Shown here one piece after another: positions 39,588-48,731 of a DNA stretch of 64,000 nt. The position numbers and the translations under genes are program-made. The number at the start of each line of letters is the position of its first letter. The stretch's first letter is position 1. The notes under the pieces are model-generated. The model did no database searches and was not told the DNA's origin. It worked only from the letters and a program-made list of their open reading frames with translations. The stretch covers positions 5,672,501-5,736,500 of the forward strand of contig NZ_CP141608.1 in the NCBI RefSeq assembly GCF_035581345.1, written 5' to 3'. This stretch comes from Pseudomonas sp. JQ170C. GTDB taxonomy: Bacteria > Pseudomonadota > Gammaproteobacteria > Pseudomonadales > Pseudomonadaceae.

Positions 39588-40745
39588 TCAACGGGTAATG
39601 ACCGGGCTCAGGCAATAATGTTCGATCAAATCACGCAATAGACGCACGGTAGGCTGCAAGCGTGACATTTCAAGGTACTCACCCGGCTGGTGGGCGCAGG
39701 CGATGTCGCCAGGGCCCAGCACCAGGGTTTCGCATCCCAGGCGCTGAAGATAAGGCGCTTCGGTGCCGAAGGCTACCGCTTCGGCGCGATGACCGGTCAG
39801 ACGTTCGGCTACTCGCACCAGTTCGGCATCGGCCGCCTGCTCGAACGGCGGTACCTCCGGGAACAGCGGCGCGTAGTCGATCCTTACCTGATGCTGCTCG
39901 GCCAGCGGCGCCAGTTTCTGCCGGATGGCGGCGCGCAGCGCTTCAGGGTCCATGCCCGGCAATGGCCGCAAGTCGAACTCCAGGGCGCACTGGCCGCAGA
40001 TCCGGTTGGGGTTGTCACCGCCATGGATACAGCCGAAGTTCATCGTCGGTTGCGGCACGCTGAACTGGGCGTTGTTGAATTCTTTCTGCCATTGCCGGCG
40101 CAGCCCCATCAGCTCGCCCATGACCTGATGCATGGCCTCGAGCGCACTGTGGCCCAGGCTGGGGTCCGACGAATGGCCACTGCGGCCAAGAATATCGATG
40201 CGTTCCATCATCACGCCCTTGTGCAGGCGAATCGGCTTGAGCCCGGTCGGCTCACCGATCACAGCCGCCCGGCCCAATGGCCGGCCCGCTTCAGCCAGGG
40301 CGCGGGCACCTGACATCGAGCTCTCTTCGTCGCACGTGGCGAGGATCAGCAGCGGCTGCTTGAAGTCATGGGCCAGCAACGGCTGCACCGCCTCGATGAT
40401 CAGGGCGAAGAAGCCCTTCATGTCGCAACTGCCAAGGCCGACCCAGCGGCCGTCTACCTCGGTCAGTTTAAGCGGGTCGGTCTGCCACAGCCCGGGATCG
40501 TAAGGTACGGTATCGCTGTGCCCGGCCAGCACCAGACCGCCCGGACCGCTGCCGTAGGAGGCCAGCAAGTTGAATTTGCCCGGGGTGACCTGCTGGATAT
40601 CGCAGGTAAAACCAAGGTCTCCCAGCCAGCCGGCCAGCAAGTCGATCACCGCACGGTTGGATTGATCCAGCGCAGCTTGGGTACAACTGACCGAGGGCGC
40701 GGCAATCAGCGCGGCGAACTGGTCTTTGAGCGATGGCAACGGCAT
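39588..40745 (-). CDS. argE: Acetylornithine deacetylase ArgE
   Basis: Zinc hydrolase that converts N-acetylornithine to ornithine. The 385-residue M20-family protein has the metal ligands in LAGHSDTVPYDP, GLGSCDMKGFFAL and ATCDEESSMSGA, and a dimerisation domain in the middle (MMERIDILGRSGHSSDP). The ATG at 40745 has GGAG 7 bases upstream, while the ATG two codons earlier is too close to it. Pseudomonads mainly recycle acetyl groups through ArgJ, so this copy may be a back-up or serve a different acyl-amino acid. Confidence 0.92.
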   Translation of the reverse strand: MPLPSLKDQFAALIAAPSVSCTQAALDQSNRAVIDLLAGWLGDLGFTCDIQQVTPGKFNLLASYGSGPGGLVLAGHSDTVPYDPGLWQTDPLKLTEVDGRWVGLGSCDMKGFFALIIEAVQPLLAHDFKQPLLILATCDEESSMSGARALAEAGRPLGRAAVIGEPTGLKPIRLHKGVMMERIDILGRSGHSSDPSLGHSALEAMHQVMGELMGLRRQWQKEFNNAQFSVPQPTMNFGCIHGGDNPNRICGQCALEFDLRPLPGMDPEALRAAIRQKLAPLAEQHQVRIDYAPLFPEVPPFEQAADAELVRVAERLTGHRAEAVAFGTEAPYLQRLGCETLVLGPGDIACAHQPGEYLEMSRLQPTVRLLRDLIEHYCLSPVITR

Positions 40746-40870
40746 GCGCATTCTCCACGGGGCTTGGCCCATCATAGGGCCATCGGGCACCGGGAATAAA
40801 CCGCCACGAGCCGACTCCTGTACACTGCGCCCCACGACGCTCCCTGTCATTCGAGCCTGGATCACCAGCA

Positions 40871-42262
40871 ATGCATAAAGAAACCGAAATCAAACTGCGG
40901 GTCAGCCGCGAGACCCTCGCTGCTCTGCGCGAGCACCCATTGCTGAAGAAGCGCAACAAGTCTGGCTGGCAGCAGCGCGAACTGCTGAACCAGTACTTCG
41001 ACACCCCGGAGCGTGATCTGGCCGCGGCCAAGGTCGCCCTGCGCCTGCGCCGCGACGGTGACGTGGTCATCCAGACCCTCAAGACCCGCGGCCAGAGCGT
41101 CGCCGGCCTGTCCCAGCGCAACGAGCACGAATGGGAGTTGCCCAAGGCCAAGCTGGACCTGAAGAAACTCGACGAGCAATGCTGGCCGGCTGAACTGGCC
41201 GACGTGGACAAAAAAGCCATCAAGGCGCTGTTCACCACCGACTTCACCCGCGAGTACGCGGAAATCGCCTGGGGTCGCGGCAAGGCCAAAGTAGTGATCG
41301 AGGCAGCCCTGGACCTGGGCACCGTCGTCGCCGGCAAGCAGAAGGAAGAAATCTGCGAGCTGGAACTGGAACTGCGCGAAGGCGAGCCAGAAGCACTGCT
41401 GGAGTTAGCCGCCGAGCTGGCCGCCACGCTGCCATTGTTCCCGTGTGACATCAGCAAGGCCGAGCGCGGCTATCGCCTGCTCGACCCGAGCAGCTACGCC
41501 CTGAGCCTGCCTGGCGCCGAGCTGAACGCCGAAATGTCGCTGGACGACGCCTTCGCCGCCCTGGCCTGGCAACTGCTGTGCAGCAGCCAGCGCCTTGCCG
41601 AGCAGTACCGTTTCAACGGTCACTGGCGCCTGCTGCAGGATTGGGTCCTGGCCCTGTCCGAACTGCGCGCCCTGGCCAGCAGCCTGGGTCAGGCCGCACC
41701 GCGTGCGACCACCCGTGCGCTGCGGGCCAGCCTCGACGCCTTGCTGGAAGACTGGCGCCCACTGGTACTGGCCGGCAACGACGACGAAGACGTACGCCGT
41801 GCAGCGCCCGAGCAGTTCGCCGAAGAGCTGCTCGACACGCGCTGGGGTCAGTTCTCCCTGGACACTTCGCGCTGGCTGCTGGCCCGCGGCTGGACCGTCG
41901 AGCGCAACAAGCGCGGCGACCGCCAAGGCGCCGCACAGCTGGCCAACTGGCTGAACGTGCTGCTGGCTGACGAAGCCAAAGACCTGCAACTGCCCCTGTA
42001 CCATCGCCAGCCTGAAGACCTGGCCGAGCAACTGCCACGTATCGAGCGCCTGCTGGCCTGGCTGCACCATGCCCGCCAGGTGCTGGAGAGCCCGGACCTG
42101 GACCGCCTGTTCGGTGAACTGAACAAGCTGCACGAGCTGGCCAACCTGCCAATCAGCGACGAAGTGGAAACTGACGTGCGCACCGAGGTCCTTGAAGCCC
42201 GTGCAGACCAGGCCATGGCCGTGTTCCAGAGCCGTGGCTGGAAACACCTGCTGCGCAAGTAA
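40871..42262 (+). CDS. CYTH-domain protein (inorganic triphosphatase-like) with degenerate CHAD-like C terminus
   Basis: Similar in layout to E. coli YgiF, a tripolyphosphatase. The 463-residue protein begins with the CYTH ExExK motif (Glu4, Glu6, Lys8 in MHKETEIKLRV), followed by beta strands with conserved charged residues (ALRLRRDGDVVIQTLKTRGQ, HEWEL, ICELELELREGE) up to about residue 200. The rest is helical, like a CHAD domain, but the His-rich hallmark helices (HxxRVxxRRLR) are weak: FNGHWRLLQDWVLALSELRAL. Often annotated as adenylate cyclase; a triphosphatase role is more likely. Confidence 0.86.
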   Translation: MHKETEIKLRVSRETLAALREHPLLKKRNKSGWQQRELLNQYFDTPERDLAAAKVALRLRRDGDVVIQTLKTRGQSVAGLSQRNEHEWELPKAKLDLKKLDEQCWPAELADVDKKAIKALFTTDFTREYAEIAWGRGKAKVVIEAALDLGTVVAGKQKEEICELELELREGEPEALLELAAELAATLPLFPCDISKAERGYRLLDPSSYALSLPGAELNAEMSLDDAFAALAWQLLCSSQRLAEQYRFNGHWRLLQDWVLALSELRALASSLGQAAPRATTRALRASLDALLEDWRPLVLAGNDDEDVRRAAPEQFAEELLDTRWGQFSLDTSRWLLARGWTVERNKRGDRQGAAQLANWLNVLLADEAKDLQLPLYHRQPEDLAEQLPRIERLLAWLHHARQVLESPDLDRLFGELNKLHELANLPISDEVETDVRTEVLEARADQAMAVFQSRGWKHLLRK

Positions 42263-42265
42263 GAC

Positions 42266-42736
42266 TCAGCGCAGCACCGGCAGACTCGTCGTGGACTTGA
42301 TCTCAGACAAGGCCACGATCGAGTTGACCTCCTGGATCCCCGGCACCATCGACAGCTTCTCGAAGAAGAACCGTTCGTAGGCTTCGATGTCCGGGGTGAC
42401 AATGCGCAACAGAAAGTCCACCGCGCCCATCAACACATAACACTCCAGCACTTCAGGAAAACCGCGAATCGCCTCGGTGAACTCGGTGAAGTTGCTGCGG
42501 CCGTGGGCATTGAGTTTGACCTCGGCGAAAATCTGCGTGTTCAGGCCGATCTTCTTGCGATCGAGCAGGGTCACCTGGCCGCGAATCACCCCCTCCTCCT
42601 TCATGCGCTGAATCCGCCGCCAGCACGGCGACTGCGAGAGCCCTACGCGCTCGGCGATCTGTGCACTGGAAAGCGAGGCATCCTCCTGCAACAGGGCCAG
42701 GATGCGCCGATCATAGGCGTCCAACTCACTTTGCAT
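42266..42736 (-). CDS. Lrp/AsnC-family transcriptional regulator
   Basis: Amino acid-responsive DNA-binding protein, 156 residues. N-terminal winged helix-turn-helix (about 5-60: ILALLQEDASLSSAQIAERVGLSQSPCWRRIQRM) and C-terminal RAM/ACT-like ligand domain (about 68-145: VEVL-type ECYVLMGAVDFLLRIVTPDIEAYERFFFEKLSMVPGI). Divergent from a small ACT-like gene. Two copies of aaaaatttcc 23 bases apart in the gap are candidate operators. Ligand unknown. Confidence 0.92.
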   Translation of the reverse strand: MQSELDAYDRRILALLQEDASLSSAQIAERVGLSQSPCWRRIQRMKEEGVIRGQVTLLDRKKIGLNTQIFAEVKLNAHGRSNFTEFTEAIRGFPEVLECYVLMGAVDFLLRIVTPDIEAYERFFFEKLSMVPGIQEVNSIVALSEIKSTTSLPVLR

Positions 42737-42807
42737 ATTTTTTCCTCTTGAACGACACCCTACGAATTGAACAATTCGTAATGCCTGGATAACTGCCGAT
42801 CATAGAG

Positions 42808-42840
42808 AAAAATTTCCGCCGTGCGCATGTAAAAATTTCC
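42808..42840. promoter_or_regulatory. Direct repeat aaaaatttcc in the Lrp-type divergent promoter
   Basis: Exact copies at 42808-42817 and 42831-42840, 23 bases apart, about two helical turns. They lie between the Lrp-type regulator gene and the divergent small gene, which fits the multi-site binding of Lrp/AsnC octamers. Binding is inferred. Confidence 0.5.
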
Positions 42841-42861
42841 CCACTGATTCCGGAGATTCCC

Positions 42862-43179
42862 ATGAGCGCACTCGAACGTTTCGACAGCCCCCTGACACCG
42901 CTGCGTGAAGACGTCTGGGCCGCCAGCACCGCCCACCGCAATGTGCGATATCACCTGCAAGTGGAGGCCGAGTCCGACAGCCTGTGCCGCGTACTGAACC
43001 TGTTCGCGCTGCAATTTCTCACCCCGCACAAAATGCAGATGAAACAGCAGGACGACCTTCTGGCAGTCGAGATAGAGATCACCGGACTGAGCTGGCATCG
43101 GGCTGAGCTCATTGCTCAAAAAATGCGCAATCTGATTTGCGTCGACCATGTTCTGCTGCAGCCAGCGCAAACCTTGTAA
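42862..43179 (+). CDS. Small ACT-like protein of unknown function
   Basis: A 105-residue soluble protein. The segment NVRYHLQVEAESDSLCRVLNLFALQFLTPHKMQMKQQDDLLAVEIEITGL has the beta-alpha-beta layout of an ACT domain as in small acetolactate synthase subunits (IlvM/IlvH), though I cannot confirm this. AGATTCCC precedes the ATG. Divergent from an Lrp-type regulator, so it may be its target and act in amino acid sensing. Confidence 0.75.
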   Translation: MSALERFDSPLTPLREDVWAASTAHRNVRYHLQVEAESDSLCRVLNLFALQFLTPHKMQMKQQDDLLAVEIEITGLSWHRAELIAQKMRNLICVDHVLLQPAQTL

Positions 43180-43266
43180 TGCTTGAGGTCGCTTGCCGAC
43201 CGCACTGATTGATTTGATCGACTACTCTTGCTGTGCCACCCCTTCAGGCAAAGGCAAGGACGCCAC

Positions 43267-44916
43267 ATGCCCACTCCCTCTCAGGATCGCTGGCTGAGCC
43301 TGGACAGCCTGCTGACCGACCTGCTCGACGCCCAACTCATTACCCCCGCCGCAGCCCGACAATTGGGCACGCATGTGCTGGCCGAGGATGAGCATCCCCT
43401 TGAACCGATCGCCCGCCAGAACCTGCCCGACCCACGCCGTGCCGGCCAGCGCCTTGACCTGGACACCCTGTGCCAGTGGTTGGCAGAACGTGCCGAGCAA
43501 CCCTATCTGTATGTAGACCCCCTGCAGCTTGACCTGAGCGCGACGGCCGAGCTGATGTCCGCTGCCTTTGCCCGACGCCATGGAATCCTGGCCGTCGCCG
43601 TCGATACCCACTGCGTCACGGTGGCCAGCGCGCAGCCCTTTGTGCGCTCCTGGGAGGTGGATCTGGCCCAGGTGCTGCGCCGTCCGATCAAGCGCGTACT
43701 GGCCAGCCCCGTGCAGATCCGCCAGTTCGGCCAGACGTTCTGCCAGCTGGCACGCTCGGTCAATGCGGCGAGCAGCAACACGGCGCGGCACGACAATGAC
43801 GAAACCCATATTGTCACCATCGTCGACTGGCTGTTGCAGTACGCCTGCGACCAGCGTGCCAGTGATATCCACATTGAACCCCGGCGCGATCACGGCCAAC
43901 TGCGCTTTCGCATCGACGGATTGCTGCACCCGATCTATCAGTTCCCCAGCGACGTCACGCTGGCCGTCGTCAGTCGCTTGAAAACACTGGGGCGCATGAA
44001 TGTCGCCGAAAAGCGGCGCCCACAGGACGGCAGGATCAAGACCCGGCTCAGCGCCCGCAGCGAAGTCGAGCTGCGTTTGTCGACCCTGCCCACCGCCTTC
44101 GGTGAAAAACTGGTGCTGCGCATCTTCGATCCGTTCCTGTTGCAGCAGGACTTTCCCCAGTTGGGCCTGGAAGGCGACGACCTGATGCTGTGGCAGCGCT
44201 TGATAGGCCAGCGTCACGGCTTGATCCTGGTAACCGGCCCCACAGGCTCCGGCAAAACCAGCACCCTGTACGCCACCCTCAAGTACCTGGCCACACCTGA
44301 GGTCAATCTGTGTACCGTCGAAGACCCGATCGAAATGGTTGAACCGACGTTCAATCAATTGCAGGTGCACCCGGCCATCGACCTGGGGTTTGCAGAAGGG
44401 GCCCGCGCCCTGCTTCGGCAAGACCCGGACATCATCATGATCGGCGAAATACGTGACCTGGAGACGGCCCAGGTGGCGTTCCAGGCTGCGCTCACAGGTC
44501 ATCTGGTGCTTTCCACCCTGCACACCAACGACGCCTGCAGCGCCATCACCCGCCTGCTGGAGTTGGGCATCGCTCCCCATCTGATCAAGGCCGGACTGAT
44601 CGGGGTGATGGCCCAACGCCTGGTGCGCACGCTGTGCAATGCCTGCAAGCAGCCGCTACCCGCGCACGAGGCTGGCTATCAGGCCAGGGGCTGCAACGAA
44701 TGCCGGCAAACCGGCTATCACGGCCGTACAGGTATCCATGAAGTGCTGTGCGTCAGCGCCGCGTTCGGTAGCCGTATCGGCACCGATACCGACCTGGCCG
44801 CTCTTCGTCGGCAGGCAGGTGATGATGGCCTGCGCAGCCTGCACCAGAGTGGCGCGCACAAGGTGGCGCAGGGCCTCACATCAGCGGCCGAAGTGTTACG
44901 GGTGGCGCCAGGGAAC
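43267..44916 (+). CDS. GspE/PilB-family secretion/assembly ATPase, orphan
   Basis: Hexameric ATPase that would drive type II secretion or type IV pilus assembly. From the ATG at 43267 (AAGGCAAGGA upstream) the protein is about 550 residues. An N-terminal GspE-N-like part precedes Walker A GPTGSGKTSTLYATL (about 323), the Asp box VEDPIEM, Walker B DPDIIMIGEIRDLETAQ (about 386), the His box LSTLHTNDACSAITRLLELGI, and a zinc tetracysteine module (CNAC...CNEC at about 456-478). The last codon and TAG stop end at 44919. No other secretion gene lies nearby. Length and motifs look intact. Confidence 0.87.
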
Positions 44917-44972
44917 TAGAGGGTGGTGATTCGATCAAAGCGCTCAGTTCAACTCAGCTGGAGTCACCCGCA

Positions 44973-45287
44973 ATGCGTTTCAAATTTGCAGTCGCAACCC
45001 TTGCCCTGCTGTCCCTGCCTGTCGGTTCGGCCATGGCCGATACGTTCTGGCGCAATGTCATTTCCTCCGGCGCAACCACCGCCTCCTCCTACCTGACCTC
45101 CAAGGACCACAAACTGGTCGTTGCCGCCCAGGACGATGCCGGTAGTTTTGTGGCCAGCGAAGGTGCGATCCGTGGCCCGTACCTGGAAGCGGCGATGCTG
45201 AAAGTACGCGCCGACAATCCAGGCCTGGACGTGAGTGACATGGAGTTGGCCCACGCGATTCTGGCCAAGAATGCGGTAAGCGAGTGA
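44973..45287 (+). CDS. DUF2388 small secreted protein
   Basis: A 104-residue protein with a clear signal peptide (MRFKFAVATLALLSLPVGSAMA, cut before DTFW). The mature part has Ser/Thr-rich ISSGATTASSYLTSKD, ADNPGLDVSDMELAHAILA and matches the Pseudomonas DUF2388 pattern. Function unknown; sometimes mislabelled as a Holliday junction helicase subunit. Own promoter likely in the 53-base gap. Followed by a REP palindrome. Confidence 0.85.
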   Translation: MRFKFAVATLALLSLPVGSAMADTFWRNVISSGATTASSYLTSKDHKLVVAAQDDAGSFVASEGAIRGPYLEAAMLKVRADNPGLDVSDMELAHAILAKNAVSE

Positions 45288-45293
45288 TAAAGC

Positions 45294-45348
45294 ATCGCGG
45301 GGCAAGCCCGCTCCTACTCAGTCTGTAGGAGCGGGCTTGCCCCGCGAT
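45294..45348. repeat. REP palindrome abutting the gcvP stop codon
   Basis: 24-bp arms at 45294-45317 and 45325-45348. The last base of the right arm is the last base of the gcvP stop codon, so the gcvP message ends directly in this stem. Confidence 0.92.
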
Positions 45349-48221
45349 CAACGATAGTCCTCCACCGGCACGCACGCACAGAACAGGTTCCGGTCACCAA
45401 ACACGTTGTCGACCCGATTCACCGCCGGCCAGTATTTGTGCAAGCGCACATGGTTGCTGGGCGCAATGCCCTGAACAATGCTGTAGGGACGCTCCCATAT
45501 CCCCAATACATCCGCCAGCGTATGCGGCGCATGCTTGAGCGGATTGTCTTCGGCCGGCCAATTGCCGTCCTGCACTTCACGAATTTCCGCACGAATGCAC
45601 AGCATTGCTTCGACAAAGCGATCCAGTTCGGCCTTCGACTCGCTTTCGGTCGGCTCGACCATCAAGGTGCCCGGCACCGGAAACGACATGGTCGGTGCAT
45701 GAAAGCCGTAGTCCATCAGCCGTTTTGCCACATCCTCTTCGGTAATTCCGGTCAGCGCCTTCAACGGTCGCAGATCAAGGATGCACTCATGGGCCACTCG
45801 CCCGTTGCGCCCGCGGTACAGCACCGGGAAAGCCCCGCCCAACTGCTCGGCCAGGTAGTTGGCCGAAAGAATCGCCACCTCGCTGGCATCCGCCAGTTGC
45901 GGGCCCATCATGGCGATGTACATCCAGCTGATCGGCAGAATGCTCGCGCTACCCCAGGGCGCGGCACTGACGGCGGTGTTCTGTGGATCGGGACCGGGAA
46001 CCGGGACGACCGGATGACTGGCCACGAACGGTGCCAGGTGCGCCCGCACGCCGATCGGCCCCATGCCCGGCCCACCGCCGCCGTGGGGAATGCAAAAGGT
46101 CTTGTGCAGGTTCATGTGCGACACATCGGCGCCGATATCGGCGGGCCGGGTCAAACCCACCTGGGCATTGAGGTTGGCCCCGTCCATGTACACCTGGCCA
46201 CCCTGCTTGTGGATAACTTCACAAATTTCACTGATGCCCTCTTCATACACCCCATGAGTCGACGGATAAGTCGCCATCAGACATGACAAGCGCTCACCGG
46301 CCGCCTGCACCTTGGCCTTGAGGTCGGTCAGGTCGACGTTGCCCGCTTCGTCGCACTCGACGATCACCACCTGCATGCCCGCCATCTGCGCCGAGGCCGG
46401 ATTGGTACCGTGGGCCGACGAGGGAATCAGGCAGATGTCGCGCTGGGGCTGGTGACGACTGCGGTGATACTTGGCAATGGCCATCAGCCCGGCGTATTCG
46501 CCCTGGGCGCCCGAGTTGGGCTGCATGCAAATAGCATCGAAACCGGTGATCGCACACAGCCAGGCCTCAAGCTCATCGATCATGGCCTTGTAGCCCTGCA
46601 CCTGCCCCGCTGGGGCAAAGGGGTGCACGCTGGCAAAGCCAGGCCAGGTAATCGGGATCATCTCGCTGCTGGCGTTGAGTTTCATGGTGCAGGAGCCCAG
46701 AGGAATCATCGACTGGTTCAGCGCCAGGTCCTTGTTCTCCAGCTGCTTGAGATAACGCAGCATCTCGGTTTCGCTGTGATGCAGATTGAACACGGGGTGG
46801 GTAAGGAACGCAGAGCGGCGCACCAGCGCGGCGGGAATGCCCTCGGGCTGTGCCAGGGCGTCGAGGCTGGCGATATCCAGGCCGTGGTCGGCGCCCAGAA
46901 AAATATCGAACAGGCGCAGCACGGTGGCTTCGTCGCAGGTTTCGTCGAGGCTGACGCCCAGGTGACCGCGCCCCAGTATGCGCACGTTGATCTGCGCCGC
47001 TTCGGCGCTTTCGATAATTGCTGTCTGGCTACCACCGACGTCCAGGGTCAAGGTGTCGAAGAAGTGTTGATTGACGCGCTTGATGCCCTTGCTCTCAAGG
47101 CCCGCGGCCAGGATGAAGGTCAGGGCATGCACCCGCTGGGCAATGCGCAGAAGGCCCTCCGGGCCGTGATAGACCGCATAGAACGCGGCAATGTTGGCCA
47201 GCAGCACTTGCGCGGTACAGATGTTGGAGTTGGCCTTTTCGCGGCGAATATGTTGCTCACGGGTTTGCAACGCCATGCGCAGCGCCACATTGCCCCGGGC
47301 ATCCTTGGAGACGCCAATGATGCGTCCAGGCATGGCCCGCTTGAATTCATCACGACAGGCAAAGTAGGCCGCGTGGGGCCCACCATAGCCCATGGGGACA
47401 CCAAAGCGCTGCGATGAACCGAGCACCACATCGGCGCCTTGTTCGCCGGGCGGGCTCAACATCAGCAAGCTCAGCAAGTCGGCAGCCACGCAGGCCAGGG
47501 CCTGCTGTTTGTGCAGCTGCTCCACCAACGGGCGCAGGTCGCGGATCTCGCCATGGGTATCGGGGTACTGCAGCAGTGCCCCGAACACCTGGTAGTTGCC
47601 AAGGTTATCCACGGCATCGACGACCAGCTCGAAGCCAAAGCCATCGGCGCGGGTCTGCAACACCGAGAGTGTTTGCGGGTGACAGTGTTCATCGGCAAAG
47701 AACACATTGCTTTTCGACTTGGCCATGCGCTTGGCCAGGGCCATGGCTTCGGCCGCGGCGGTGGCCTCATCGAGCAAGGAGGCATTGGCCAGGTCGAGCC
47801 CCGTGAGGTCGATGATCATTTGCTGAAAATTCAACAGCGCTTCGAGTCGGCCTTGGGCGATTTCCGGCTGATAAGGCGTGTAGGCGGTGTACCAGCCCGG
47901 GTTCTCAAGGACGTTGCGCAGGATGACTGTCGGCGTGATCGTGCCGTGGTAGCCCATGCCGATCAGGCTGGTCCACACCTGGTTCTGTTCGGCGTAGCCC
48001 CTGAGCTTGTTCAGGGCGGCCTGTTCGTCCAGGGCAGCGGGCAGGTCCAGAGGACGATTCAGGCGAATGCCCGGCGGGACGGTCTGTTCGATCAGTTCGC
48101 GACGGCTGCTCAGGCCAAGGGCCTCGAGCATGGCCTGCTGCTCCGGGGCATCAGGGCCCAGGTGGCGACGCAGGAAAGGATTGGGGTCGTGCAGTTGGCT
48201 CAGGGACGGCGACTGGGACAT
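45348..48221 (-). CDS. gcvP: Glycine dehydrogenase (decarboxylating), P protein GcvP
   Basis: PLP-dependent P protein of the glycine cleavage system; decarboxylates glycine and passes the aminomethyl group to lipoyl-GcvH. The 957-residue protein is the fused alpha2 form, with two homologous halves. The PLP Lys is at about 707 in [22 protein letters not shown]. Third gene of gcvT-gcvH-gcvP. A strong hairpin (48223-48290) covers its ribosome-binding site, and a REP stem starts at its stop codon. Confidence 0.97.
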   Translation of the reverse strand: MSQSPSLSQLHDPNPFLRRHLGPDAPEQQAMLEALGLSSRRELIEQTVPPGIRLNRPLDLPAALDEQAALNKLRGYAEQNQVWTSLIGMGYHGTITPTVILRNVLENPGWYTAYTPYQPEIAQGRLEALLNFQQMIIDLTGLDLANASLLDEATAAAEAMALAKRMAKSKSNVFFADEHCHPQTLSVLQTRADGFGFELVVDAVDNLGNYQVFGALLQYPDTHGEIRDLRPLVEQLHKQQALACVAADLLSLLMLSPPGEQGADVVLGSSQRFGVPMGYGGPHAAYFACRDEFKRAMPGRIIGVSKDARGNVALRMALQTREQHIRREKANSNICTAQVLLANIAAFYAVYHGPEGLLRIAQRVHALTFILAAGLESKGIKRVNQHFFDTLTLDVGGSQTAIIESAEAAQINVRILGRGHLGVSLDETCDEATVLRLFDIFLGADHGLDIASLDALAQPEGIPAALVRRSAFLTHPVFNLHHSETEMLRYLKQLENKDLALNQSMIPLGSCTMKLNASSEMIPITWPGFASVHPFAPAGQVQGYKAMIDELEAWLCAITGFDAICMQPNSGAQGEYAGLMAIAKYHRSRHQPQRDICLIPSSAHGTNPASAQMAGMQVVIVECDEAGNVDLTDLKAKVQAAGERLSCLMATYPSTHGVYEEGISEICEVIHKQGGQVYMDGANLNAQVGLTRPADIGADVSHMNLHKTFCIPHGGGGPGMGPIGVRAHLAPFVASHPVVPVPGPDPQNTAVSAAPWGSASILPISWMYIAMMGPQLADASEVAILSANYLAEQLGGAFPVLYRGRNGRVAHECILDLRPLKALTGITEEDVAKRLMDYGFHAPTMSFPVPGTLMVEPTESESKAELDRFVEAMLCIRAEIREVQDGNWPAEDNPLKHAPHTLADVLGIWERPYSIVQGIAPSNHVRLHKYWPAVNRVDNVFGDRNLFCACVPVEDYR

Positions 48222-48222
48222 A

Positions 48223-48290
48223 GCGGCTCTCTCTTCCTAGACCAAGCCCCGACCAGTCGAGGCATATTGAGTCTAGGAAGAGATTGCCGC
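48223..48290 (-). promoter_or_regulatory. Hairpin sequestering the gcvP ribosome-binding site
   Basis: On the minus strand CTCTTCCTAGAC (48271-48282) pairs perfectly with GTCTAGGAAGAG (48231-48242); an outer GCGGC/GCCGC pair extends the stem after a 3x3 internal loop, ending one base before the gcvP ATG. The purine-rich AGGAAGAGAGAG that serves as ribosome-binding site lies in the stem. No T run follows, so it is not a simple terminator. Confidence 0.7.
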
Positions 48291-48302
48291 TTTGTGTGAA
48301 AA

Positions 48303-48686
48303 CTATTCGCCGATGGCGGCTTTGTAGCCGGCAGCGTCGAGCAGCTTGTCCAGTTCGGCCTTGTCGCTCGGCTTGAGCTTGAAGATCCAGCTGCCATACG
48401 GATCGCTGTTCAGCGACTCAGGGCTGTCGGCCAGCGCCTCGTTCACCGCGATCACTTCGCCGCTGACCGGCGCGTAGATATCCGAGGCTGCCTTGACCGA
48501 CTCGACCACGCCGGCAGCATCGCCTGCGACGAACACCTTGCCGATTTCCGCCAGTTCGACGAATACCACGTCACCCAGGGCTTCCTGGGCGTGGTCGCTG
48601 ATGCCCACGGTCACGCTGCCATCGGCTTCCAGCTTGGCCCACTCGTGGCTTTCGGCAAAACGCAGGTCGGCGGGGATATTGCTCAT
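48303..48686 (-). CDS. gcvH: Glycine cleavage system H protein GcvH
   Basis: Lipoyl carrier that shuttles the aminomethyl group between P, T and L proteins. The 127-residue protein has the lipoyl Lys65 in [19 protein letters not shown] and the usual flanking beta-sandwich strands, ending ...AAIGE. Between gcvT (45-base gap) and gcvP (81-base gap). The lipoamide dehydrogenase (L protein) is not in the window. Confidence 0.97.
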   Translation of the reverse strand: MSNIPADLRFAESHEWAKLEADGSVTVGISDHAQEALGDVVFVELAEIGKVFVAGDAAGVVESVKAASDIYAPVSGEVIAVNEALADSPESLNSDPYGSWIFKLKPSDKAELDKLLDAAGYKAAIGE

Positions 48687-48731
48687 CTTGTTGTCCTCGA
48701 TAGGGTCAGCGGTAAGCCCGCCAGAATAGGT

